Below are positions 18,067 through 25,755 of a stretch of 64,000 nt of DNA, piece by piece (the first letter of the stretch is position 1; the number at the start of each line of letters is the position of its first letter). The DNA lies in NCBI RefSeq assembly GCF_038443675.1, contig NZ_CP151762.1, positions 1,240,001-1,304,000 on the forward strand, written 5' to 3'. Below the pieces are notes generated by a model. That model saw only the letters and a program-made list of their open reading frames with translations, was not told where the DNA came from and did not search any database. This stretch comes from Yoonia sp. G8-12. Lineage in GTDB: Bacteria > Pseudomonadota > Alphaproteobacteria > Rhodobacterales > Rhodobacteraceae. Position numbers and translations under genes: made by a program.

Positions 18067-18393
18067 ATGTTCACTGTTCCACCCAAAGTCACGACACGCG
18101 CCTTTGAACGGCTGGCCGAAATCGGCGCCTCCGCCCAAGGCAAGGCCCTGCGCATCGCCGTCGAAGGTGGCGGTTGTTCGGGGTTTCAGTATGAAATCGA
18201 CCTTGATGAAGCGAAAGACGATGATCTTTTGCTGTCGGAAAAGGGCGAAACCGTTGTGATCGACAGCGTATCGCTGCCGTTTCTGGCGGACGCCGTGATT
18301 GATTTCAGCGAAGAACTGATCGGTGCGCGGTTCGTGATCAACAATCCGAATGCGACCTCGTCGTGCGGGTGCGGGACGTCGTTTTCGATGTAG
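18067..18393 (+). CDS. erpA: Iron-sulfur cluster insertion protein ErpA / A-type carrier
   Basis: A 108-aa A-type Fe-S carrier that hands clusters to target proteins. The three conserved cysteines are present, one in GGGCSGFQYE and two in the C-terminal SSCGCGTSFSM. The INNPNATSSCGCG ending fits ErpA better than IscA or SufA, but the distinction is not certain. The start is ATG 18067, with the upstream extension to 17962 rejected because it overlaps the dgt start. Confidence 0.92.
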   Translation: MFTVPPKVTTRAFERLAEIGASAQGKALRIAVEGGGCSGFQYEIDLDEAKDDDLLLSEKGETVVIDSVSLPFLADAVIDFSEELIGARFVINNPNATSSCGCGTSFSM

Positions 18394-18486
18394 GCGGCGC
18401 TATTGAGTAGCGTTAATCAGAGAATAGGCTTCTTGAAGGCATGGGTAATAGGTAGGTTTCTGCGACACGAATTGTGGGCGTTAAAC

Positions 18487-18780
18487 ATGTCTGTGCATCT
18501 CCCATTTCTTGCGCTGTTCTTTGCTGCAAGTTTATGGATTTGGTCTCTACCGATCCTTCCCTTTTTGGTGCTTCTTGGCCTACTGATGGTTCAGTGGCCT
18601 GTCGCAAGCTTTGTCCCCGTTATCATTCTTGGATTGGGCGGCTGTTTCTTTGTCGCTCCTTGGTTTTTCCGTTGGTATTTCATATCGGTAGGCTTAATGC
18701 TTGGAGGGGCCAAGATGGCATCGTCAAAACGCACCGACATTGAAAAGCGTCTTGCGTTGCAATCAGCACACTGGGATTGA
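18487..18780 (+). CDS. Small membrane protein of unknown function
   Basis: About 97 aa from ATG 18487, or 125 aa from a TTG at 18403; neither start has a convincing ribosome site. Two or three hydrophobic segments are seen (LPFLALFFAASLWIWSL, LPFLVLLGLLMVQW, SFVPVIILGLGGCFFVAPWFF), and the tail is charged (KMASSKRTDIEKRL). The composition is AT-richer than the neighbours, so it may be a recent addition. I do not recognise it. It is cotranscribed with erpA at most by read-through. Confidence 0.5.
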   Translation: MSVHLPFLALFFAASLWIWSLPILPFLVLLGLLMVQWPVASFVPVIILGLGGCFFVAPWFFRWYFISVGLMLGGAKMASSKRTDIEKRLALQSAHWD

Positions 18781-18809
18781 TTGCCCCCACCAGTTGCCTT
18801 TTCCCTGAC

Positions 18810-18833
18810 GGTTAGTCAGAACTAAGACTAACC
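18810..18833. promoter_or_regulatory. 8-bp inverted repeat just before xth
   Basis: GGTTAGTC (18810-18817) and GACTAACC (18826-18833) are perfect inverted copies with an 8-bp spacer. They end directly at the purine-rich ribosome site (AAGGGGG at 18834-18840) of xth. It may be a repressor site or an RNA hairpin that affects translation. Confidence 0.45.
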
Positions 18834-18846
18834 AAGGGGGCGGCAC

Positions 18847-19647
18847 ATGAAAATCTCGACATTCAACATCAATGGCGTCAAGGCACGTATCGGCGCGCTG
18901 ACCGACTGGATTGATGCAGCCCAGCCCGATGTGGCGGTCCTGCAAGAGATCAAATCGGTGGATAAGGGCTTCCCCCGCGAGATTTTTGAGGACAAAGGCT
19001 ATAACGTTGAAACCCATGGGCAAAAAGGGTTCAACGGCGTCGCCATCCTGTCCAAATTCCCGCTAGAGGACGTCACGCGCGGCCTGCCCGGTGCAGCAGG
19101 TGCGGGGCGCGAAGGCGTCGACGACGAAGAGGCCCGCTATATCGAGGCCACCGTGGTCGGCGAAAAGGCTGTGCGCATTTGCGGGCTGTATCTGCCCAAC
19201 GGCAACCCTGCGCCGGGGCCGAAATACGACTATAAACTGCGCTGGATGGAGCGTTTGCACGCGCGTGCCGCTGAGCTGATCGCACATGAAGAAGTGGCGC
19301 TCATGTGCGGGGATTATAACATTATTCCGCAAGCAGAGGATGCCGCCCGCCCTGATGCATGGCGCGATGATGCATTGTTCCGGCTTGAGAGCCGCGAGGC
19401 GTTCCGCCGTATCCTGAACCTTGGTTACACCGAGGCGTTCCGTGCACGCGAGGCAGGCGCAGGGCATTATTCCTTTTGGGACTATCAGGCTGGTGCGTGG
19501 GACAAAAACGACGGCATCCGCATCGACCACTTTTTGCTCACACCGCAATGCGCGGACCTTTTGAACAACTGCTGGATCGAAAGCGAGGTGCGCGGCCGCG
19601 AAAAACCCTCTGATCATGTGCCAGTCTGGGTTGATCTTGCGGCCTAG
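18847..19647 (+). CDS. xth: Exodeoxyribonuclease III
   Basis: A 266-aa Mg-dependent AP endonuclease and 3'-5' exonuclease of base excision repair. Motifs: FNINGVKARIG at the N-terminus, LQEIKSVD with the metal Glu, CGDYNIIPQ with the Asp/Asn pair, RIDHFLLT and the catalytic KPSDHVPVWVDL end. The length and layout match XthA. An inverted repeat lies directly upstream. Confidence 0.95.
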   Translation: MKISTFNINGVKARIGALTDWIDAAQPDVAVLQEIKSVDKGFPREIFEDKGYNVETHGQKGFNGVAILSKFPLEDVTRGLPGAAGAGREGVDDEEARYIEATVVGEKAVRICGLYLPNGNPAPGPKYDYKLRWMERLHARAAELIAHEEVALMCGDYNIIPQAEDAARPDAWRDDALFRLESREAFRRILNLGYTEAFRAREAGAGHYSFWDYQAGAWDKNDGIRIDHFLLTPQCADLLNNCWIESEVRGREKPSDHVPVWVDLAA

Positions 19648-19701
19648 CCCCCAAATCCGCTAAACTGCGTGCTTTAAATCGTATTGCAGGAGCGTAGGCC
19701 C

Positions 19702-20022
19702 ATGCTTCGCCAGTTGATCAGTATCGCCGCCCTCGTTGCCACCCTGCCCGCCGTCGGGCACGCACAATGCCGCATCGCGGTGGCAGGCACGTCCTGCGTG
19801 GCCATCCCGCAGCCAATGACGCCACAGCCCGGCCCGGTCGAGGTTGGCGACACGCTTGAGCGCGGCGCACACTCGATGATCATGAACGCCCGCTATTATG
19901 GCCTGCCCACGGTGAGCGATGGCTGGGTTTATTTCCGGATCGAGGATGAGATTTACCGCGTCGACTGGCGCAGCCACCGCGTTCTGGAACGCGTCACGGA
20001 TCAGGCCAGCCGGAACTGGTAG
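19702..20022 (+). CDS. Small exported protein of unknown function
   Basis: 106 aa with a Sec signal peptide (LRQLISIAALVATLPAVGHAQ, cleavage after HAQ or GHA). The mature part has two cysteines (CRIA, TSC) and an end rich in charged and aromatic residues (GWVYFRIEDEIYRVDWRSHRVLERV). It resembles the small periplasmic RcnB-like or YXWXX-type proteins of Rhodobacteraceae, but I cannot name a family with confidence. The start is ATG 19702 with GGAGCG about 9 nt upstream. Confidence 0.75.
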   Translation: MLRQLISIAALVATLPAVGHAQCRIAVAGTSCVAIPQPMTPQPGPVEVGDTLERGAHSMIMNARYYGLPTVSDGWVYFRIEDEIYRVDWRSHRVLERVTDQASRNW

Positions 20023-20401
20023 GCGCCGCAGACCTATTAGATCCGATCGCGCGTTTAGCGTTGCGTCACTGCGCGATCGGAGACTGCTTTTACAGCGACA
20101 TTTTGCGGACGCTTGCACACGAACGAAAGTGTCGTGCGCCGGATCGAGATTGCCAGCGACATACCAGCGGCAGAGACAAGACCAGACCGCGGTTGCATGG
20201 CGGGTTTTTGGGCGTACTTATGAAAATCAACTAACAACATGTTTGTTGTATGCTGGCGCAATTTGCCGAAAATTGGGCGCAAACCAGAAACAATAAAGGT
20301 ATTTCTGGGCATTGTTGCGTTAGCCGTCACGCCCCTTGATCAAGCATTCACTCTTTGGCCGTGATGGCAAAGGGACTTTGCGCTCAAAGCGCACCCGCCC
20401 G
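20023..20401. other. Gene-free, AT-rich interval
   Basis: 379 bp between the small exported protein and the monooxygenase end. Open frames here (for example 20055-20330 minus) have no family look. The stretch near 20225-20245 holds a short inverted repeat (CAACA-N4-TGTTG). The composition is AT-richer than the flanks. No terminator with a T run was found. It could be a decayed mobile element, but no recognisable transposase residue pattern remains. Confidence 0.4.
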
Positions 20402-21550
20402 CTACGCCGTCACATCGTGATCATAAAGCCAGCTCATCCGGTTCAGAAACGCCGCAGGTGCCAGCTTGCCCAAGGTCCGCAGGCCCGCGTGGGCCACCAT
20501 GCGCTGCACGCCGCCAAAATGATAATTCCGTGCGTTCTTGTTGGCGGCGTCAATGGCGCGCACGACACGTGCACGGCGCTTGGCTTGGTAGCTGCGCAAG
20601 CCCGCTTCGATTGTGGCATCCTCATCACAGCAGCGTGCCAGCGTATAGGCATCTTCAATCGCCAGATTTGCCCCCTGCGCCAGAAACGGCAGCGTTGGAT
20701 GGGCCGCATCGCCCAGGATCGCGACAGCGCCCGTATGCCATTTGGCCGCCACAGGATGCCGGAACAACCCCCAAAGCCGCGCCTCTTCCACCTTGGACAA
20801 GATGCTCTTGGCCTCCCATCCACAGTCGGCAAAGGCCATCCGCAAATTGCCGGGATCATCGGCGTGGTGCCAGCCTTCTTGCGCCCATTGGCTGCGTTCT
20901 TGCACGGCCACAATGTTCAACCGTCCGCCGGGCAAAGGATAAGTCACCATGTGCCGCTTTGGGGCCATCCAGATCCGCGCCACCGGATCGGCCGCGTCGA
21001 TTTTAATCATCGCACGCCATGCCACCTGCCCTGTGAAAAACGGCTCTGTCGGGGTGTTGATCAGCCCGCGCACGACCGAGTGCAACCCGTCTGCGCCCAC
21101 AGTCAGCGCAGGACGGATTGTGGTGCCGTCAAACGCGAAGCTGCCATCAGCATTCACCTGCGTGATCTTCGCGTCCAGTTTGACAGCAACACCCGCAGCC
21201 TCACACCCACGCGCCAAGATGTCGATCAATGCAGCACGGTGATAAAATACATAAGCCGGGGTCTGGTCCGTCAGATCGAAACGCGCGATTTCACGTCCGG
21301 TCATGGCGTCCATCGGCACAACGGCATGGGCTTGCACACCGGTCGCGGCAAGCGCGCGATCAATTCCAAGCGCGTTCAAAGCTCGCGCACCGTTTGGGGT
21401 AATTTGCAAACCAGCCCCGACCTCTGTCAGCGCTGGTGCTTGTTCGTAGACCGTTACATTTGCCCCGCGCCGCGCAAAGGCGAGTGCGGCGGTCAACCCA
21501 CCAATGCCGCCGCCAATGATAGCGATGTCGCGGCTTTGGTTGTGGGCCAT
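20402..21550 (-). CDS. FAD-dependent aromatic-ring monooxygenase (salicylate hydroxylase type)
   Basis: A 382-aa group A flavoprotein monooxygenase using NAD(P)H and O2. FAD-binding GxGxxG is in IAIIGGGIGGLTAALAF at the N-terminus, the DG motif is in VGADGLHSVVR, and the GD motif in AILGDAAHPTLPFLAQGANLAIEDA (quoted in part: GDAAHP). It is close to salicylate 1-monooxygenase and 3-hydroxybenzoate 6-hydroxylase, but no ring-cleavage gene is nearby, so the substrate is unknown. ATG 21550 lies 1 nt after the dksA stop, so it is cotranscribed with dksA. Confidence 0.9.
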   Translation of the reverse strand: MAHNQSRDIAIIGGGIGGLTAALAFARRGANVTVYEQAPALTEVGAGLQITPNGARALNALGIDRALAATGVQAHAVVPMDAMTGREIARFDLTDQTPAYVFYHRAALIDILARGCEAAGVAVKLDAKITQVNADGSFAFDGTTIRPALTVGADGLHSVVRGLINTPTEPFFTGQVAWRAMIKIDAADPVARIWMAPKRHMVTYPLPGGRLNIVAVQERSQWAQEGWHHADDPGNLRMAFADCGWEAKSILSKVEEARLWGLFRHPVAAKWHTGAVAILGDAAHPTLPFLAQGANLAIEDAYTLARCCDEDATIEAGLRSYQAKRRARVVRAIDAANKNARNYHFGGVQRMVAHAGLRTLGKLAPAAFLNRMSWLYDHDVTA

Positions 21551-21551
21551 C

Positions 21552-21974
21552 CTAGTCGTCCCTGTGCACTTTTTCGCGGCGCTCGTGGCGCTCTTGCGCC
21601 TCAAGGCTCATGGTGGCGATAGGACGGGCATCCAGACGCTTGAGCGAGATCGGCTCACCGGTGATTTCGCAATACCCGTATTCACCCTCGTCGATCCGGC
21701 GCAATGCCGCGTCAATTTTGGTGACAAGCTTGCGCTGGCGGTCGCGGGTGCGCAGCTCAAGTGATCTGTCGGTTTCTTCGGAGGCGCGATCAGCCACATC
21801 AGGGATGTTGCGTGTCTGGTCTTTCATGCCTGCAACAGTGTCGCGGCTGTCTTCCAGAAGTTCGGCCTTCCAAGCTAACAATTTGCGCCGGAAGTACTCG
21901 GTCTGCCGGTCATTCATGAATGGTTCGTCATCTGCCGGGCGGTAGCTGTCTCCGAGAAACACTTCTGCCTTCAT
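21552..21974 (-). CDS. dksA: RNA polymerase-binding regulator DksA, single-cysteine form
   Basis: 140 aa. DksA enters the RNA polymerase secondary channel and, with ppGpp, adjusts rRNA and amino acid promoters. Visible are the coiled-coil region (FRRKLLAWKAELLEDSRDTV, DRASEETDRSLELRTRDRQRKL), the DxxDxA-like tip (DVADRASEE) and the C-terminal globular part GEYGYCEITGEPISLKRLDARPIAT. Only one of the four zinc-finger cysteines remains. ATG 21974 is 7 nt after AGAGGG and is preferred over ATG 21980, which is too close. Confidence 0.9.
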   Translation of the reverse strand: MKAEVFLGDSYRPADDEPFMNDRQTEYFRRKLLAWKAELLEDSRDTVAGMKDQTRNIPDVADRASEETDRSLELRTRDRQRKLVTKIDAALRRIDEGEYGYCEITGEPISLKRLDARPIATMSLEAQERHERREKVHRDD

Positions 21975-22149
21975 ATTCATACCCTCTCGCTTGGTGCGCG
22001 CTGGCGACAGACGCACACCCCAACCCCAATTTTGACGGGGTTTACTTGGTTCCCGGTGCGCTGTCACCCCCCATTCTTACAGGCATCGCAGGGTGTTGAT
22101 GATCCCAAATGTCCTGCTAGGTTATGCGGACAAATCAAAGGGTACGCAC

Positions 22150-22989
22150 ATGCAATTCACCGGAACCGAGACCTATGTCGCCACAGATGATCTGACGATG
22201 GCGGTGAATGCGGCGGTGACGCTTGAACGCCCGCTGCTGGTCAAGGGGGAGCCCGGCACAGGCAAAACCGAACTGGCACGACAGGTCAGCGCGGCGTTGG
22301 AATTGCCCATGATTGAGTGGCACATCAAATCCACCACAAAGGCGCAACAGGGGCTTTACGAATACGATGCCGTGAGCCGTTTGCGCGACAGCCAGTTGGG
22401 CGATGCGCGGGTGCATGACGTGGCAAACTACATCAAAAAGGGCAAGCTCTGGCAGGCCTTTGGGGCCGAGGGCAAAGTGGTGCTGCTGATTGATGAAATC
22501 GACAAGGCCGATATCGAGTTTCCCAACGACCTGCTACAAGAACTGGACCGGATGGAATTCCACGTCTACGAGACCGGCGAGACCGTGTCCGCCATCCACC
22601 GACCCGTCGTCATCATCACGTCCAACAACGAAAAAGAACTGCCCGACGCCTTTTTGCGCCGCTGCTTTTTCCACTACATCCGCTTTCCCGATATCGACAC
22701 GATGCGCAAAATCGTCGAAGTCCATCACCCCGGGATCAAGGAACAACTTCTGACTGCCGCCCTCACCCAGTTTTACGAATTGCGCGAAACGGCGGGGCTG
22801 AAGAAAAAGCCCTCAACCTCCGAAGTGCTGGATTGGCTCAAGCTGCTCTTGGCCGAGGATTTGAGCGCGGAGGATCTCAAACGCGACGGAGCGAACGCGC
22901 TGCCCAAACTTCACGGCGCCCTGCTCAAAAACGAACAGGACGTGCATTTGTTCGAGCGGCTGGCCTTTATGGCACGCGGACAGCGCTAG
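22150..22989 (+). CDS. MoxR-type AAA+ ATPase
   Basis: A 279-aa ATPase of the MoxR/CbbQ kind that remodels or activates partner proteins, usually with a von Willebrand A protein. Walker A is GEPGTGKTE, Walker B VVLLIDEIDKAD, sensor 1 IITSNNEKELPDAFLRRC. The frame is open from 22093, but ATG 22150 gives the family start MQFTGTETYVATDDL. The likely VWA partner begins at 25756, separated here by four genes. Confidence 0.92.
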   Translation: MQFTGTETYVATDDLTMAVNAAVTLERPLLVKGEPGTGKTELARQVSAALELPMIEWHIKSTTKAQQGLYEYDAVSRLRDSQLGDARVHDVANYIKKGKLWQAFGAEGKVVLLIDEIDKADIEFPNDLLQELDRMEFHVYETGETVSAIHRPVVIITSNNEKELPDAFLRRCFFHYIRFPDIDTMRKIVEVHHPGIKEQLLTAALTQFYELRETAGLKKKPSTSEVLDWLKLLLAEDLSAEDLKRDGANALPKLHGALLKNEQDVHLFERLAFMARGQR

Positions 22990-22993
22990 CGCC

Positions 22994-23569
22994 CTATTTG
23001 GTCCAGCCGTGGACATGGACATCCTTGCCTGAGTGGCCTTTGAGGATTTTTGTAGCGAGCGCCTCTTTTTCCGGGGTTTCGGTGCGCACCCACAATAAAA
23101 TCCCGCCATTGGCGATCTGATGGGCGTAGTAATCCTTGTGATGCTGGCCCACACGCCGCGCCAGCAACGTGCCAAGGATCGCACCGGGCGTTCCCCCGAC
23201 GGCCACCGCAGCAATAGAGGCCGCAACAGTACTGAGCGGGGTCAGCATTGCGGTCATCGCAATCGCCGATCCCAGAAAGAAAAAACCGCCCACGATGGCA
23301 CCTTCCAACTCTCCGGTGGCTTCCTCTGACACAAAGGCCGCGCGGGGTGCATGGGGGTCGTCTTCAAGGTCCTTGGCGCGCCAGTAAGCCGTTCCCAGCT
23401 TATCCTTCAATGCGGTTTCATCGCCCAAGAGGCTGATATCGCGACGGGAAAAGCCCGACATCCGCAGGTCATAAATCGCGGCCTGCAAGTCGGTAAAACT
23501 GTCAAAGACACCAACAGCTTCGGGTATTTCAATTACGATAGTCTTTTCTTTGGGTTTCTCTGTAGTCAT
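22994..23569 (-). CDS. Membrane-associated stress protein with general stress protein 17M-like N-terminus
   Basis: 191 aa. The first 70 residues (VGVFDSFTDLQAAIYDLRMSGFSRRDISLL) match the domain found in heat- or salt-induced stress proteins of the YflT/17M type. Two glycine-rich hydrophobic segments follow (GAIVGGFFFLGSAIAM and TVAASIAAVAVGGTPGAILGTLLA), so it is likely set in the inner membrane. The tail ends in DVHVHGWTK. It is convergent with the MoxR gene (4-nt gap). The function is unknown. Confidence 0.78.
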   Translation of the reverse strand: MTTEKPKEKTIVIEIPEAVGVFDSFTDLQAAIYDLRMSGFSRRDISLLGDETALKDKLGTAYWRAKDLEDDPHAPRAAFVSEEATGELEGAIVGGFFFLGSAIAMTAMLTPLSTVAASIAAVAVGGTPGAILGTLLARRVGQHHKDYYAHQIANGGILLWVRTETPEKEALATKILKGHSGKDVHVHGWTK

Positions 23570-23767
23570 TTCTTTACCTCATGTGACGATTCTACCCTGA
23601 CTAGCAAAAACGGTTTGCACACCATTGCGTTGGATCAATCCGTCGCCTGCAAAATGACATTTCCCGCGGGCAATACCCGCCAATCCTGCCGCGCACAGCT
23701 AATTGACTGGCCCTGCGGACAAACACAGCTATTGTTGACCAAAGACATAAAAAAACGAGCATGCCGC

Positions 23768-24226
23768 ATGACTTCCACCGCTTCCGTCACGATCCGCCCC
23801 CTTGAGGCCAAGGATGAGGCCGCGTGGCGCGCGCTTTGGACGGCCTATCTAGAATTCTACAAATCCAGCGTGCCTGAAGCGGTTTATGCCAGCACCTTTA
23901 CGCGTTTGTTGGGGGATGACGCGCAGGATTTTCACGGAATGGTCGCCGAACAGGACGGGGTTGTTGTGGGTCTGGTCCATTACCTGTTTCACCGCCACTG
24001 CTGGCGGGTGGAAAGCGTGTGTTATCTGCAAGACCTCTATGCCGACCCCGCCGTGCGCGGCACAGGGATCGGGCGCAAGCTGATCGAAACGGTCTACGGG
24101 GCGGCGGATCAGGCGGGCGCACCTGCGGTTTATTGGCTGACCCAAGAGGATAACGCCGCAGGACGCCAGCTTTATGACCGCGTGGGCCAGCAAACCAATT
24201 TCATCAAATACCAGAGACCCGCATGA
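23768..24226 (+). CDS. GNAT family N-acetyltransferase
   Basis: A 152-aa acetyltransferase. The acetyl-CoA site is visible as LYADPAVRGTGIGRKLIE (R/Q-x-x-G-x-G/A), with the usual WLTQEDNAAGRQLYDRVG after it. The substrate is unknown. The frame is open from 23351, but ATG 23768 starts the family domain (VTIRPLEAKDEAAWR). The ATGA overlap with the next gene shows translational coupling. Confidence 0.9.
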   Translation: MTSTASVTIRPLEAKDEAAWRALWTAYLEFYKSSVPEAVYASTFTRLLGDDAQDFHGMVAEQDGVVVGLVHYLFHRHCWRVESVCYLQDLYADPAVRGTGIGRKLIETVYGAADQAGAPAVYWLTQEDNAAGRQLYDRVGQQTNFIKYQRPA

Positions 24227-25569
24227 GGTATTTCGCGGCCCTCGCGCTGGCCTTTGTGGCTGGGTGTGCCCAGGTGCCTGCGGGGCCTGATCCTGTGCGC
24301 CTGACCTTCCCCGAGGTCCAGCGCTTTGCCGGTGCAAGCCCCGGTCCCGCGACCCGCCCCAATTCGGAAATCGCGCTGGATTTCGTCGATCTGGCGTTTC
24401 GTATGGAAAGCGGGCGGCCCTTGCCGGTTCTGACCCGCTTTGAAGGGCCCATTACCGTGCGGGTTGCGGGATCACTGCGCCCTGAAAACCAACGCGATCT
24501 TGAGGCGCTTTTGCGCCGTCTGCGCAATGAGGCGCGGATTGATATCCGGCTGACCACCCGCACCGACGCCAATATCGTGATTGAGGCCCTGCCCAACCGC
24601 ACCATCCAGCGCGTCGCACCCAATGCCGCCTGTTTCGTGGTGCCCCGTGTCCAAAGCTGGGCCGAACTGCGCGCGGCCCGCGGCACCCCCACGCTGGACT
24701 GGGCCACATTGCGGCAGCGCGATAAAGCGGCGATTTTTCTGCCCTCGGATGTGACGGCACAGGAAATCCGCGATTGCCTGCACGAAGAACTGGCACAGGC
24801 GCTTGGCCCGCTGAATGATCTTTACCGTTTGCCCGACTCGGTCTTTAACGATGACAACATGCATGCGGTGCTGACGGGTTTCGATATGCTGATCCTGCGG
24901 ACCTATTACGCCCCCGAATTGCGCAGCGGCTTGACCGAGGCGCAAGTCGCCGCGCGCCTGCCATCCATCCTTGCGCGGACGAACCCGCGCGGACAACGCC
25001 CCGGCGGGACCATTCCATCGGGCACGTCACGGGCGTGGGTTGAAGAAATCACAACCGCCCTTGGCAATGGCGCATCCGAGCCGCGCCGCAGGCAGGCCGC
25101 CGCCCGTGCCATTGCCATCGGGCAGTCGCTGGGCTGGACCGACACCCGCGAAGGCTTTGCCAACTATGCCTACGGTCGGCTGCAAATCGGCAATGACGCC
25201 ACATTGTCACTGGGCGCGTTCAATGCCGCAGGGCGCGCCTATGCGCAAACACCGGCAACCAGTATCCACGCCGCACATATCGCCCTGCAACTGGCCGCTT
25301 TCACGCTGATTTCACGCGATGCGGACGCCACCATCGCGCTGACGACCCCCGCCATTGAAAGCGCACGCCGCCATGAGAACGCGGCCCTGATGGCGCTGTT
25401 GATGATGTTCAAGGCCGAAGCACTTGATCTTAAGGGCGACACCGAGGCCGGCATGGCCCTGCGTCTGGACAGTCTGGGATGGGCGCTTTATGGCTTGGGC
25501 GACCGGGACGCGGTTATCGAAAGGCTCAATGAAATTGCATCCTTGGCCCCACCTGCGCCCCCAACATAA
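24223..25569 (+). CDS. DUF2927 family lipoprotein
   Basis: A 448-aa lipoprotein with lipobox FVAGCA (Cys 15). The region from about 40 to 260 has the DUF2927 look (IALDFVDLAF, ITVRVAG, FLPSDVTAQEIRDCLHEELAQALGPLNDLYRLPDSVFNDDN). That last part with its E-E-L-x-Q-A-L-G resembles a degenerate zinc protease active site. The C-terminal 150 residues are helical and look like TPR-type repeats. It is coupled to the GNAT gene. The function is unknown. Confidence 0.83.
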   Translation: MRYFAALALAFVAGCAQVPAGPDPVRLTFPEVQRFAGASPGPATRPNSEIALDFVDLAFRMESGRPLPVLTRFEGPITVRVAGSLRPENQRDLEALLRRLRNEARIDIRLTTRTDANIVIEALPNRTIQRVAPNAACFVVPRVQSWAELRAARGTPTLDWATLRQRDKAAIFLPSDVTAQEIRDCLHEELAQALGPLNDLYRLPDSVFNDDNMHAVLTGFDMLILRTYYAPELRSGLTEAQVAARLPSILARTNPRGQRPGGTIPSGTSRAWVEEITTALGNGASEPRRRQAAARAIAIGQSLGWTDTREGFANYAYGRLQIGNDATLSLGAFNAAGRAYAQTPATSIHAAHIALQLAAFTLISRDADATIALTTPAIESARRHENAALMALLMMFKAEALDLKGDTEAGMALRLDSLGWALYGLGDRDAVIERLNEIASLAPPAPPT

Positions 25570-25584
25570 CAAAGGCCCTTTGCA

Positions 25585-25752
25585 ATGATCTTTCCGCTTT
25601 CTGGTATGCTTTTCGGTGCAGTTCTTGGTGCGTTGCGCGCCAAATCCAAGGGTGGCAAGCCAAAGGATATGCTGCAATGGGGGGCCGTGTTTGCGATTAT
25701 CTTTGGCCTGATCGGTATGTTTATCCTGATCTTTTTGCAGCGCAGCCTTTGA
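25585..25752 (+). CDS. 55-residue small membrane protein
   Basis: ATG 25585 to TGA 25752. It has two hydrophobic segments (FPLSGMLFGAVLGAL and WGAVFAIIFGLIGMFILIFL) linked by a basic loop (RAKSKGGKPKD). The end, LQRSL, is 3 nt before the VWA start, and it begins 15 nt after the DUF2927 stop, so it sits inside the operon. The tight spacing and clean hydrophobic pattern support a real gene. The function is unknown. Confidence 0.7.
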   Translation: MIFPLSGMLFGAVLGALRAKSKGGKPKDMLQWGAVFAIIFGLIGMFILIFLQRSL

Positions 25753-25755
25753 TCC

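Noticed and set aside
20055..20330. A 91-aa minus-strand frame in the gap after the small exported protein
   Set aside because: No ribosome site, no domain, and no clear transposase remnant. I leave it as gene-free.
20336..21622. A 428-aa plus-strand frame over the monooxygenase
   Set aside because: It is a shadow of the flavoprotein gene, whose FAD motifs are all in the minus frame.
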